From Caldilineaceae bacterium (GTDB taxonomy: Bacteria; Chloroflexota; Anaerolineae; Caldilineales; Caldilineaceae), in contig JAJDTL010000022.1 in NCBI GenBank assembly GCA_022827195.1, forward strand, positions 142,812-206,811: a stretch of DNA of 64,000 nt, written 5' to 3'. The notes under the pieces are model-generated. The model was given only the letters and a program-made list of their open reading frames with translations. It was not told where the DNA came from and made no database searches. This document shows positions 9,245 through 17,319 of this stretch, one piece after another. The translations under genes and the position numbers were made by a program. How positions within the stretch are numbered: position 1 is the stretch's first letter; each line of letters opens with the position of its first letter.

Positions 9245-10072
9245 CTAGTCCTCTCGATTGACCTGGTCGACGATCTGTCTGATGGGCGCCAGCGCGGCGC
9301 CTACATCCGCTTTAGTTGGCACGCATTCAAGCCCGAGGTAGCCACTGTAGCCGGCGCGTTTCGCTGCTCTCAGCAGGTTCAGATAGTTGATCTCTCCGGT
9401 CCCGGGTTCGTGACGCCCGGGAACATCGGCGATATGAATGTGATGCACCAGATCGATATCCTGCGTGAGGCTGCTGATCAAATTCCCTTCGTTGACCTGA
9501 TGATGGTAGGCGTCGAACGTCAGACCCAGCGCGGGGCTGTCCACTTCTCTTGCGATGGATACGCCCTCCTGCCAGGAGGCGATGAAATAGTCGGCGTGGT
9601 CCACCAGGGTGTTCAGGCACTCTACCAGTAGCAGCATGCCTGCGCCCTCAGCGATGGGCGCGACAGACTTCAGCGCCCGCACGATGTTGTCTCGCTGGCG
9701 GCGGCGTTCGTCACGCTCCCCGTCGCTGCGCTGGTAATCGAACCAGGGACGGCCGGGCTCGTGCTTGACCTCTTCGACCAGCAGTCCGAGTTGCGTGCAG
9801 CCCAACTGCCGCGCCGTGTCGCAGGTTGCCCGCACGGCCCCGGCCAGGGCGGCGCTTTCGTCGCTGTCGAGCAGGCGAATTTTCGGATCAACGCTTATAT
9901 TGGCGACCGTCAGACCGTAGCGCCTGGTGCGTTCGGCGATCGTGGGCAAGTCATGCTCCAGCCATACGCCGAACTCAAAGGCTGGCACATCCAACTCTGC
10001 AACCGCGTCGATGCGGTCCACGAACTCGCGGTCCAGAAACATGTACTCGATGTTCGCCGACAGTTCAAGCAT
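9245..10072 (-). CDS. Sugar phosphate isomerase/epimerase family TIM barrel (hydroxypyruvate isomerase-like)
   Basis: A 275-residue xylose-isomerase-like barrel (AP-endonuclease-2 superfamily). Conserved metal-site positions are visible: Glu in LLVECLN, Asp/His in LTFDAYHHQVNEGN, His in HIHIADVPGRHEPG and Glu in LGLECVP. The run HIADVPGRHEPGTGEINY is shared almost exactly with the isomerase at 26934-27707, so the two belong to one subfamily resembling hydroxypyruvate isomerase. The ATG at 10070-10072 has AGGGAG upstream. It lies 30 bp behind a PhyH gene. Exact sugar unknown. Confidence 0.87.
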   Translation of the reverse strand: MLELSANIEYMFLDREFVDRIDAVAELDVPAFEFGVWLEHDLPTIAERTRRYGLTVANISVDPKIRLLDSDESAALAGAVRATCDTARQLGCTQLGLLVEEVKHEPGRPWFDYQRSDGERDERRRQRDNIVRALKSVAPIAEGAGMLLLVECLNTLVDHADYFIASWQEGVSIAREVDSPALGLTFDAYHHQVNEGNLISSLTQDIDLVHHIHIADVPGRHEPGTGEINYLNLLRAAKRAGYSGYLGLECVPTKADVGAALAPIRQIVDQVNRED

Positions 10073-10102
10073 AATCACGCTCCCTGTCCGGGAAAAGAGC
10101 CA

Positions 10103-11002
10103 TTACCCGCGCACGCGTTCGTCGGTAATGTCGCCGGGGAAACCCTGCACTTCGCCTTCCAGGCCAATGTGCGGGCTGGGCCAGCACTGTCCGCCCATTA
10201 CTGCGAACTGGTCGTGCATTCCACTCAGCCAGAAGAACATCTCCGCTGCGTCGTTGCAGTCCCGCGTTGGTGGCCTGGTTGTGGGCCGGTCGAAGAACTC
10301 GTAGCTGGCGGTGCGCAGGTCAAAATCCGGTTCGATGATCCAGTCGCGCACCGGCATCGTCGTACGCCAGTAGTTGTAGCGAAAGAGATGCCGGAACCCG
10401 CTTGCAGTCGAGAGTGTGCGGCGGTGCCAGAGGTTATACGACATGATCAGGATCGACCCGGCGGGCGCGTCCGGCGGCGCGAAACGCACGCCTCCCTTCA
10501 GGCCGCCATAGTGTCCGACGGGGGCCGAAGCGAGGTGATGCGAACCGGGCAGGACTTCGGTCGGGCCCTTCTCGACGGGAACGTCTTCCGGGTGGTAGAA
10601 GACTTCGACATAGTTCAGTTTCTTGTTGTGCACGTAGTTGCCGTCGCGGTGCCAGCCTCCCTGCTTGGGCATCGGCGTCTCGGCGCGGTGGTCGCTGATA
10701 AGGATAGGCAGGGTGAACTCCTTACCTAGCAGCGAGCGTACGGCGCCGGCCGCCTCGTCGTTCAGCAGCACGTGCTCGACAAACCACTCTTCCTCCAACA
10801 GCGGCAGATGAAACTCGACCTCCTTCGAGCGGCGCGGAATCTTCAACGACGGGCGCTCCAGCACGATCTCGTTGGTATACTCGACCACCCGCCGGTTGAT
10901 ATCCTCCGGCACGACCGCGGGCAGGACCAGGTAGCCCTTCTTGCAAAAATCGAGCACCTGCGAATCGGTCAATGTCGGGCGAATGTCACTTACCTTCTTC
11001 AC
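10103..11002 (-). CDS. PhyH family dioxygenase, partner of a small conserved protein (copy A)
   Basis: A 299-residue Fe(II)/2-oxoglutarate oxygenase. Iron ligands His118-x-Asp120 (WHRDG) and His193 (LWHRR) are present, with an arginine near 204-208 for 2-oxoglutarate and the LPGSH block at 151-155. It starts with GTG at 11000-11002; its GGAGG ribosome site is formed by the last codons of the small gene just upstream (stop at 11006-11008), so the two should be translationally coupled. It closely resembles the PhyH at 14766-15662, including LTDSQVLDFCKKGYLVL near the N-terminus and the NKKLNYVEVFYHPEDVP region. The neighbouring isomerase follows 30 bp downstream. Substrate unknown. Confidence 0.9.
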   Translation of the reverse strand: MKKVSDIRPTLTDSQVLDFCKKGYLVLPAVVPEDINRRVVEYTNEIVLERPSLKIPRRSKEVEFHLPLLEEEWFVEHVLLNDEAAGAVRSLLGKEFTLPILISDHRAETPMPKQGGWHRDGNYVHNKKLNYVEVFYHPEDVPVEKGPTEVLPGSHHLASAPVGHYGGLKGGVRFAPPDAPAGSILIMSYNLWHRRTLSTASGFRHLFRYNYWRTTMPVRDWIIEPDFDLRTASYEFFDRPTTRPPTRDCNDAAEMFFWLSGMHDQFAVMGGQCWPSPHIGLEGEVQGFPGDITDERVRG

Positions 11003-11005
11003 CTC

Positions 11006-11371
11006 TCACCTCCACTTTTCGAGAACGTATTCGCCGCCGACCTCGTAGGTCCTCGTTTCGTCCACCCACAGTGCCAGCTCGGGGAATTTGATTACGCGCC
11101 AGCCGTCCTGAATTGCCTCGATTACCGTACTGTAGGGCCAGTCATCGGGATCCAGCGGCCCTTCGTCGATCTCGCCGTTCTCCAGCATCAACATGCCGAC
11201 GACCTCGGAGCTGACGGTCAAGCCGCCTACGCGCAGGAAGAGCAGCTGCTGGCGCGGCGGTTCGTCAAGCGCGTCGAGTATCGCGCGCAAGCTGGCTTCC
11301 TTTACGCCTCCAAGCGCAAGCTCCTCCAGACATTGCTCGACCCGCTCTCGGATGCTGTCGTCTTCGGCCAT
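11006..11371 (-). CDS. Small conserved protein paired with PhyH (copy A), function unknown
   Basis: 121 residues, ATG at 11369-11371 with AAGGGA upstream, ending in the ribosome site of the PhyH gene. No signal peptide or membrane helix. The N-terminal ~45 residues look helical and acidic; the rest looks like alternating beta strands. It is homologous to the 118-residue protein at 15698-16054: both contain WPYxTVxEAxxDGW followed by RVxKFPExAL, a DP-acidic-acidic lead-in, and a similarly placed VxGMxxxExGxI segment. In both cases the next gene is a PhyH. A regulatory, substrate-presenting or assembly role for the oxygenase is possible, but this is inference. I do not recognise a named family. 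Confidence 0.8.
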   Translation of the reverse strand: MAEDDSIRERVEQCLEELALGGVKEASLRAILDALDEPPRQQLLFLRVGGLTVSSEVVGMLMLENGEIDEGPLDPDDWPYSTVIEAIQDGWRVIKFPELALWVDETRTYEVGGEYVLEKWR

Positions 11372-11463
11372 GTTGCGGTCCCTTAGGCTACGTCCTGTCC
11401 GTCTCGACCGGCGGCCGTCCTCGCTGCTCGGCGTGGACGCCCGACCGGTGCCCGGCTTTGGCG

Positions 11464-12384
11464 CTAACTGTCATACATTGCACCGGGCGTGTTTTCCAGG
11501 ATCGTCTCGATGCGAGCGAGTTCGTCGCTGCTGAAGGTGACGTCCGCCGCGACCAGATGCTCGCGCACCTGCTCGGGAGATTTGGCGCCCACCAGCACGC
11601 AGCTCACCACTGGCAGCCGCAGAAGCCATCCGATCGCCATCTGTACCAGGCTGATCCCTTTGTCGGCTGCCAGCTCCTTCAGCCGGTCGGCAACGTCGAC
11701 ATAGTGCGCCAGGCTCTCGCCCTGAAATCGCGACAGGCGCGCGCGTTCGTCATCGTCGGGGAACTTGTGACCGACCCGGTAGCGCCCGGTAAGCAACCCC
11801 TTTGCCAGCGGGCTGTGCGCCAGCACACCTATCCCGTGGCGCTCGCAGAAGGGCAGGACCTCAGCCTCCACCCGCCGGTCGAGCATGTTGTAGCGCGGCT
11901 GATTCGTGTGGAATCGCGCCCCTGAGAAAGCCGCCTCCATATGTTCAACGCCAAAGTTTGAGGCGCCAAAGTAGCGAGTCTTGCCCTGCTCCTGCAGGCG
12001 CTCAAGCGCCTCCATTGTCTGATCGAAGGGGTATGCAGGATCCGGGTGGTGAACCTGGTAAAGATCGACATAGTCGACGTTCAGATTTCGCAGGCTGTCC
12101 TCAAGCGCGTTTTGAACGCCCGCCGCCGAATAATCTCCGATCACCTTGCTTGCCAGAAAGCAACGCTCCCGGTATCCATCCCGGAGCGCGCGGCCAAGCC
12201 GCGCCTCGCTGGGATGATACGCCTGCGCGGTATCGATCAAATTGATGCCGGCGTCGATTGCGGCGCGGGTGATGGAGATCGCTGTCTCAACCTCCATCTC
12301 GCCCATGTGGCCGCCCAGCGGCCACGTGCCCAGCCCGATGACCGAGACCTGCGTTCCGTCGCGGATTAGTTGCCGGTATCTCAT
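11464..12384 (-). CDS. Aldo/keto reductase
   Basis: A 306-residue NAD(P)H-dependent oxidoreductase with the AKR barrel. The catalytic tetrad is visible as Asp and Tyr in INLIDTAQAYHPSEARLG, Lys in FLASKVIGD and His in YQVHHPDPAYPF; the cofactor-binding C-terminus LVGAKSPEQVREHL is intact. The start at 12382-12384 overlaps the stop of the upstream glycosidase gene (ATGA), giving translational coupling, and leaves the start of the protein at MRYRQLIRDG, which fits the family. Likely reduces or oxidises a sugar or sugar-derived carbonyl. The open frame extends 35 codons further upstream into the glycosidase gene, which I discount. Confidence 0.92.
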   Translation of the reverse strand: MRYRQLIRDGTQVSVIGLGTWPLGGHMGEMEVETAISITRAAIDAGINLIDTAQAYHPSEARLGRALRDGYRERCFLASKVIGDYSAAGVQNALEDSLRNLNVDYVDLYQVHHPDPAYPFDQTMEALERLQEQGKTRYFGASNFGVEHMEAAFSGARFHTNQPRYNMLDRRVEAEVLPFCERHGIGVLAHSPLAKGLLTGRYRVGHKFPDDDERARLSRFQGESLAHYVDVADRLKELAADKGISLVQMAIGWLLRLPVVSCVLVGAKSPEQVREHLVAADVTFSSDELARIETILENTPGAMYDS

Positions 12385-14723
12385 CTCTGACTCTCTCCCG
12401 CCGCGGCGCGCAGGACGCGGTCCACCAGTCCGCCGGGCTGAGCAGGCGCGCGTATGTCCCGCTGTTGCATTGCCGCGGGCACGGCCCACAGTTGTGTGCA
12501 GATCGTGTACTCTGTGCCGAAGGCGACTTCGCCGCCGGGGCTACCGATGATGTTTGCGCCGTACCACGACAAGCCCCGTTCGCAATGCACCTTGTGAATA
12601 AACCGCCGTATCACTTCCAGCCCGAACTCCGGCTGGCCCGCGTACATGTAGGTCAGGCCCAATGTGACCGGCGCGTGCAGACAGATCTGCGTTGCCGGCC
12701 ACGAATACCAGATGTCGTCGACCGAATCTAGTTCCTCGCCGCCCGCTGCCGGCACGCCCTCAGGCGTTGTGTAGTGGACCGTGCCCAGGGGTGTCGCGGC
12801 CACACAGGTCCGTTTGATCGTTTCCAGGGTAGTCGCGACCCGGTCGGGGCGGAATATGCCCTCCACGCCATGCCAGCCGGCCATCCACTCTCCGTCAAGT
12901 TGGACCGAGAAAATATCGTCCGACTTGTCTCCGGTCTCCGGGTCCAGGTAGCGCAGGTAGTAGTCGCCCGCCCAGGTCTTGTTTTCGATCGAGTTACTCC
13001 CCGCTTCGATCCATGCCCGGCACTGTTCGGCAAACGGCTCGTCTCCGGCCGCCTGCGCCATTCGCTCCGCCATGCGCAGCGCCACCAGGTGCAGTCCGCC
13101 GACGTGCGGCACGATGCCGGCCCAGTGGCTGAACTCGTACCATTCGGTCTCGAAAAAGATGTGGATGTGGACGCTCACCAGCCGGTCGGGCATGGAAGCG
13201 ATTCCGTCCGGGCCGCGGTTCAGATCGGCCATGAACTCGATGCTCTTCTTGACCGACGGGTAAAACTCCTGCACGAAGGCGTCGTCGCCGTGGAGCAGCC
13301 CATAACGGTCGACCAGGTCCACGAAACATGGCACGTTGGTGGTGACTTGGTAGCCCGGCGTCGGGCTGGCCATTTCGCAGCCCCCCGTCCACTGGGTGAT
13401 GCCGCCAAAAATGAGCGGAGGCGCGCCGTTCTCGCTCTGGTAGGCCTTCTGCCCGCGCAGGGCGGACAGCACCAGGCGCGGGAAGAAATAGACCATCGGG
13501 ATGCCGCCAAAGTAGGCCGTCGGCAGGCACTCCATCTGCGGGCAGGAGCGCGGGCTCTCGTTGATGGCGAACAGACCGTCTTCCGGCCGGCACCACTCGC
13601 CGATAGGGGGCTCCGCCACCGCCCAAAAGCTGGTCTCGGCGTAGGTGTGCAACGTGTTGACGAGCGCCTCACGCAGCCAGGCCGGCAGCGCCTGCTCTGC
13701 GAAGATTACCTCCTGCCAGGCCAGCACGCGCGCCAGCAGCGTCCCGTGCTCTTCCGCCAGGACCGCGGCCGCGTCCACTGCGCTGGCATAGCGTGTCGTG
13801 TGCATGTGCCGGAAGGCGCGCGGTCCGACCAGCGGGTCGCCGGTGCTCATCCAGTGCGGGCTGTACCAGGTCAAAACGAAGCGGACCACCTTGCTTTTGT
13901 GCGGCGCGAGCGAAAAGTCGACCGCGACGGAGGCGCCGGATCTGGTCTCTTCCGTCTTTGGCAGCTCCTGCTCGATGCGCGCCCATGCACCCGCGTCCAG
14001 TCCCAACTCACCGCCGGTGCGCACCTGTTCTTCGCCGACCGCGCCCAGTACGTAGCTGCAGCGCCGCGAGCTTACGCTGACACCCTGGACAGGCGTTGAA
14101 ATCTGCTGCCGGGGGAACAGGTTTGCCCAGGACTCGCCCACGCTCGGGCCGAAAAAGCTGAAGGCCAGGGTACCGGAACGGGGCGCGTCCGATTCATTGC
14201 GTAGATGCACCTCGAACACGGCCCCCGGTAGAATGGAACGGTCCACGTCTCCCGGCAGAAAGGGGGCCCATGCCCGCAGGCCGACGTCCACCGGTGCGTC
14301 GGTCTCGAACTCCAGGTCCGCCACCGGAAAGTGGCCCCAATAGTGGATGTCCTGCGCCAGCTGCACACCTGGCATCTCCAGGTCCGGCGGCGGCGGATCG
14401 TTTGCCGCGTGTCCCGATCCCTTTTCCGGGCTTTGCTGTCCCGTCGTCAGCACCCACGTTTTGCCGCCAACGCCGAGGCCGAGAAAGGGGAGGTTCAGCG
14501 CGCCGCGCCGCGGCACGTGGGAGTTGAATATACTGCACAGGCCGAAGAGACCCCCGCTGTCGAGATCGAGGCAACCCGTGTCGATGCTGCCCAGGGGTAC
14601 ACCGCAGAGGGCGCGATAGGAACGCCGGTGGATGACGCCTACGGCCGGCGAACTGTATCCCGAAGCTTGGAATTCGACCCATTCGCCCTCGGGCAGGTCG
14701 GTTGGAAACAGAGTTTGGGGCAT
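12381..14723 (-). CDS. GH116-like glycosidase (GBA2/DUF608-type)
   Basis: A 780-residue protein. The N-terminal half has the GBA2-type beta domain opener GVPLGSIDTGCLDLDSGGLFG near residue 40-60, and the C-terminal half (about 350-750) reads as the alpha/alpha-barrel DUF608 domain: DGLFAINESPRSCPQMECLPTAYFGG, FYPSVKKSIEFMADLNRGPDGI and SVQLDGEWMAGWHG. GH116 enzymes are beta-glucosidases, beta-xylosidases or glucosylceramidases. No signal peptide is visible, so cytoplasmic action on an imported glycoside is likely. The stop overlaps the aldo/keto reductase start (ATGA), linking hydrolysis with reduction. Family assignment is by motif memory, so the linkage specificity is open. Confidence 0.72.
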   Translation of the reverse strand: MPQTLFPTDLPEGEWVEFQASGYSSPAVGVIHRRSYRALCGVPLGSIDTGCLDLDSGGLFGLCSIFNSHVPRRGALNLPFLGLGVGGKTWVLTTGQQSPEKGSGHAANDPPPPDLEMPGVQLAQDIHYWGHFPVADLEFETDAPVDVGLRAWAPFLPGDVDRSILPGAVFEVHLRNESDAPRSGTLAFSFFGPSVGESWANLFPRQQISTPVQGVSVSSRRCSYVLGAVGEEQVRTGGELGLDAGAWARIEQELPKTEETRSGASVAVDFSLAPHKSKVVRFVLTWYSPHWMSTGDPLVGPRAFRHMHTTRYASAVDAAAVLAEEHGTLLARVLAWQEVIFAEQALPAWLREALVNTLHTYAETSFWAVAEPPIGEWCRPEDGLFAINESPRSCPQMECLPTAYFGGIPMVYFFPRLVLSALRGQKAYQSENGAPPLIFGGITQWTGGCEMASPTPGYQVTTNVPCFVDLVDRYGLLHGDDAFVQEFYPSVKKSIEFMADLNRGPDGIASMPDRLVSVHIHIFFETEWYEFSHWAGIVPHVGGLHLVALRMAERMAQAAGDEPFAEQCRAWIEAGSNSIENKTWAGDYYLRYLDPETGDKSDDIFSVQLDGEWMAGWHGVEGIFRPDRVATTLETIKRTCVAATPLGTVHYTTPEGVPAAGGEELDSVDDIWYSWPATQICLHAPVTLGLTYMYAGQPEFGLEVIRRFIHKVHCERGLSWYGANIIGSPGGEVAFGTEYTICTQLWAVPAAMQQRDIRAPAQPGGLVDRVLRAAAGESQR

Positions 14724-14765
14724 AGTCCTGGAGTTGTGCTGACAATCGGGACCCGGTTGACGGAC

Positions 14766-15662
14766 TCAGGCCAATTCTGCGATGCCTGCCTCTGCGAAGC
14801 GGCGTAACCCGGCCGGCAGCCCCTCCTGATCGCACAGTCCCGGTTTGACCGGCGCCTCGCACGGCCAGCCTGTGCCTCCAACGTAGCTAAACTGCTCGCC
14901 GCACAGCCAGCTGAACAGTTCTGCCGCCGCGATGCCGCAGCGGAACTGCTCGAAATGGGGTTCGACTTCCGACATGTCGGGCCATGAAAAATCGTGCTCG
15001 GGGTCAATGACCCAGTCACGGCGCGGTTCGGCAGTGCGGAAGTAATTGTACTTGAACAGATGACGGACACCCGGCAAAACGCTGCGGCCTCTGCGATGCC
15101 AGATTGGATAGGCCGTGATGGTGACCGTTCCCGCGGGTGATGCGGTCGATTTGACCGGCTTCACGCTGCGGATATGTCCCATGTAGTTGGCTTTGCTGCG
15201 CATAAAGTGCGAGCCCGGAATCAGCTCGGTCGGCCCCATCTCGGGCGGCGTGTCCTGTGGGTAGTAGAACACCTGCAGGTAGTCAATCCGGTTGTTGTAG
15301 ATCGACCCTCCGTCGCGATGCCAGTCCTGGGGAGGGAGCGGTCCATCCGCGCGGTGGTTGCACAACGTTTGCGGCAGCTTGAAATTCGCGCCCAGCAGGG
15401 AGCGGACCGCGCCGGCTGCCTGCGGGTTCTTGAAAACGCCTTCGACGAACCACTCTTCTGTCAGCAGCTCCAGCGGCTGGTGGTCCGTGTGTTCGGCGGC
15501 AAAGGCCATCATGCGCCGGTTGACGTCATCGTCGACCACGCCTTCCAGTATCAGGTAGCCCTTGCGGCAAAAGTCAAAGACCTGTGCGTCGTTCAGAGTC
15601 GGCTCGCAGTCGTAGGGCAGTCCGAACTGCGCCGGCGGCAGGTCAATCTTCCTGTTATCCAT
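14766..15662 (-). CDS. PhyH family dioxygenase, partner of a small conserved protein (copy B)
   Basis: 298 residues from the ATG at 15660-15662, which has GGGAGGA upstream; a longer frame to 15827 would overlap the preceding gene and is rejected. Ligands: His115-x-Asp117 (WHRDG), His189 (IWHRR), arginine near 200; IPGSH at 148-152. Its N-terminal LNDAQVFDFCRKGYLIL and the central NNRIDYLQVFYYPQDTP region match the copy at 10103-11002, so the two are paralogues of one subfamily. The homologous small gene lies 35 bp upstream. No signal peptide. The reaction is probably a hydroxylation or oxidation of an imported metabolite. Confidence 0.9.
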   Translation of the reverse strand: MDNRKIDLPPAQFGLPYDCEPTLNDAQVFDFCRKGYLILEGVVDDDVNRRMMAFAAEHTDHQPLELLTEEWFVEGVFKNPQAAGAVRSLLGANFKLPQTLCNHRADGPLPPQDWHRDGGSIYNNRIDYLQVFYYPQDTPPEMGPTELIPGSHFMRSKANYMGHIRSVKPVKSTASPAGTVTITAYPIWHRRGRSVLPGVRHLFKYNYFRTAEPRRDWVIDPEHDFSWPDMSEVEPHFEQFRCGIAAAELFSWLCGEQFSYVGGTGWPCEAPVKPGLCDQEGLPAGLRRFAEAGIAELA

Positions 15663-15697
15663 CAATCGTCCTCCCTGTATCTCTTTCGTCGCCGGCT

Positions 15698-16054
15698 CTA
15701 GCTTTCGAGTATGAACTCGCAGCCGAAGCCGTATGCCTGGTCTTCCTGGAGAAGAAGCGCCATTTCGGGAAACTTGACCACCCTCCAGCCATCGGCCATG
15801 GCTTCGAGTACCGTGCCGTAAGGCCACTCCTCCGGGTCGTCGGGCGCCTCTAGTATCTGGCCGTCTTCGACCAGCGCCATGCCAAGTACGTCGGAATCTA
15901 CGCCCGTCGTGCTCGTCTGCAGATAGAGGAGACGCTGATGCCGCGTCGCGCCGTCGGCATCAATCCGGCGCAGCGCCAGTTGCAGATCCTCTTCCACCAG
16001 TGTGCCGGCGCGCAGTTTGTCGAGCCACCGTTCGATGAGTTGCCTGTAATCCAT
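15698..16054 (-). CDS. Small conserved protein paired with PhyH (copy B), function unknown
   Basis: 118 residues from the ATG at 16052-16054. The open frame runs upstream to 16501, but that extension overlaps the SUMF1-like gene and does not resemble copy A, whereas the alignment with copy A begins near this ATG. Shared features with copy A: helical N-terminal ~45 residues, VLGMALVEDGQI, DPEEWPYGTVLEAMADGW, RVVKFPEMAL and a short C-terminal strand. No export signal. The downstream neighbour is again a PhyH. Function not recognised. Confidence 0.8.
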   Translation of the reverse strand: MDYRQLIERWLDKLRAGTLVEEDLQLALRRIDADGATRHQRLLYLQTSTTGVDSDVLGMALVEDGQILEAPDDPEEWPYGTVLEAMADGWRVVKFPEMALLLQEDQAYGFGCEFILES

Positions 16055-16157
16055 TGCGATAGACCTTGAGCTGTTGCTTGCTGACGGCGGACGAGTGATG
16101 AACGCCCGGCCGGCATGTTGCTGCTGACCGCGCCAACCGTTTTGTTCGCAGATTCCG

Positions 16158-17174
16158 CTATTCGCTGTCCATGGCACAGCGAAAACCCATAAAATTGTAC
16201 TTGTAGTTGGCGTGGTCGCCGGTCCGCCAGGCGCCGCGCACTTCGAACGGCGTAGAGTTCCACGAACCGCCGCGCTCGACCTGGTTGCCCCCCGGAGATG
16301 TGGACGGGCCGGTCGGGTTCTGTGCAGGTGAGATGCTGTAGTATTCAGCGTCGTAAAGGTCCGCCACCCATTCGCGTACGTTTCCCGCCATGTCCAGTGC
16401 GCCGCTCCAGCTGGCTCCTTGCGGGTAATTCCCCACCGGCGAGGTGTCGGCGTACCCGTCGTCGGTCGTATCGTCCGCCCAGGCCAGGTCGCAGCTGGCA
16501 TCGCAGTAGTTCAGGCGGGTTCCATCGAACTCGTTGCCCCAGGGAAAGAGCAGGCCCTCCGGCCCGCGCGCCGCGTATTCCCACTCCGCCTCTGTCGGCA
16601 GCCGGGCACCGACAAACTCGCAGTAGCTCCTCGCGTCGCGCAATGTGCTCCAGATCGCCGGGTAGTTGTCGAACGAGCTGTTGTCGAAGTATGAATCGCG
16701 CGTCGCCGAACTCCTCTTTCTGGGTGGATTGCAGATGCCTGCCTCCACGCACGCCCGGTACTGGGCGTTGGTCACCTCGGTTTGGTCAAGCCAGAAACCG
16801 TCCAATTCCACGCTGTGCGCCGGCTGCTCTTTGTCGAGATATTGGCGCACGCAGGGGATGCCGTAAGTTTCGCACAGTTCGAGCGCGGCGTCCACCTCGC
16901 TGTCGTCGCTGCCCATCTGGAATTCGCCCGCAGGCACCCAGACCATTACCATCCCATCCGCGGCTCGTGTCCGCGGCCCGGGTTCGGGGGTAGCCGTTGC
17001 GGGTTCGGGGGTAGGCGTATCGGGTACCGGGGTAGGAGTGTCGGGCACCGGGGTGGGTATATCCGGTTCGGCGGCCGGTGACTCTGGTTCGGCGGCCGGC
17101 GTCACTGGTACACAGCCGGCTATGCCGATGAGCAGGCAGCACGCGCAGATGAGCAGAGCAACACGCTTTCGCAT
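16158..17174 (-). CDS. SUMF1/formylglycine-generating-enzyme-like lipoprotein
   Basis: A 338-residue lipoprotein: hydrophobic leader ending in IGIAGC (lipid cysteine at 21), a Pro/Thr-rich tether to about residue 68, then an FGE-sulfatase (PF03781-type) fold. Family landmarks include VWVPAGEFQMGS, the WLDQTEVTNAQYRACVEAG block, LPTEAEWEYAARGP, DMAGNVREWVADLY, RGGSW and the closing GFRCAMDSE. The cysteine pair that makes true FGE active (expected after RGGS in a CxxxxC context) is replaced here by WNSTPFEVR, so sulfatase activation is unlikely. Many SUMF1-domain proteins have other or unknown roles, often binding. Start chosen at 17172-17174, with AAGGGG upstream. It lies between the permease genes and small gene B. 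Confidence 0.85.
   Translation of the reverse strand: MRKRVALLICACCLLIGIAGCVPVTPAAEPESPAAEPDIPTPVPDTPTPVPDTPTPEPATATPEPGPRTRAADGMVMVWVPAGEFQMGSDDSEVDAALELCETYGIPCVRQYLDKEQPAHSVELDGFWLDQTEVTNAQYRACVEAGICNPPRKRSSATRDSYFDNSSFDNYPAIWSTLRDARSYCEFVGARLPTEAEWEYAARGPEGLLFPWGNEFDGTRLNYCDASCDLAWADDTTDDGYADTSPVGNYPQGASWSGALDMAGNVREWVADLYDAEYYSISPAQNPTGPSTSPGGNQVERGGSWNSTPFEVRGAWRTGDHANYKYNFMGFRCAMDSE
16971..17111 (-). repeat. Pro/Thr-rich tandem repeat encoding the lipoprotein tether
   Basis: Imperfect 18-bp repeats encode TPVPDT/TPEPAT-type units between the lipid cysteine and the folded domain of the SUMF1-like lipoprotein. Such tracts expand and contract by slippage. Confidence 0.7.
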
Positions 17175-17319
17175 CGTCAGCCCCTTCCGGCGAGCGTCAG
17201 GCCCCAAAGTCACAAGGGGCTGGCCTGCAGCCCGCCCTATGCGCGCGGACCAAACTGCGGGGTCAGGCTCGCCTGTTTTCAGGAAAACTGCCTTTCAGTC
17301 GCCCCGTTTCTGGTTCGGA

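Noticed and set aside
16158..17174. Functional formylglycine-generating enzyme
   Set aside because: The active cysteines are missing, and no sulfatase gene is present in the window.
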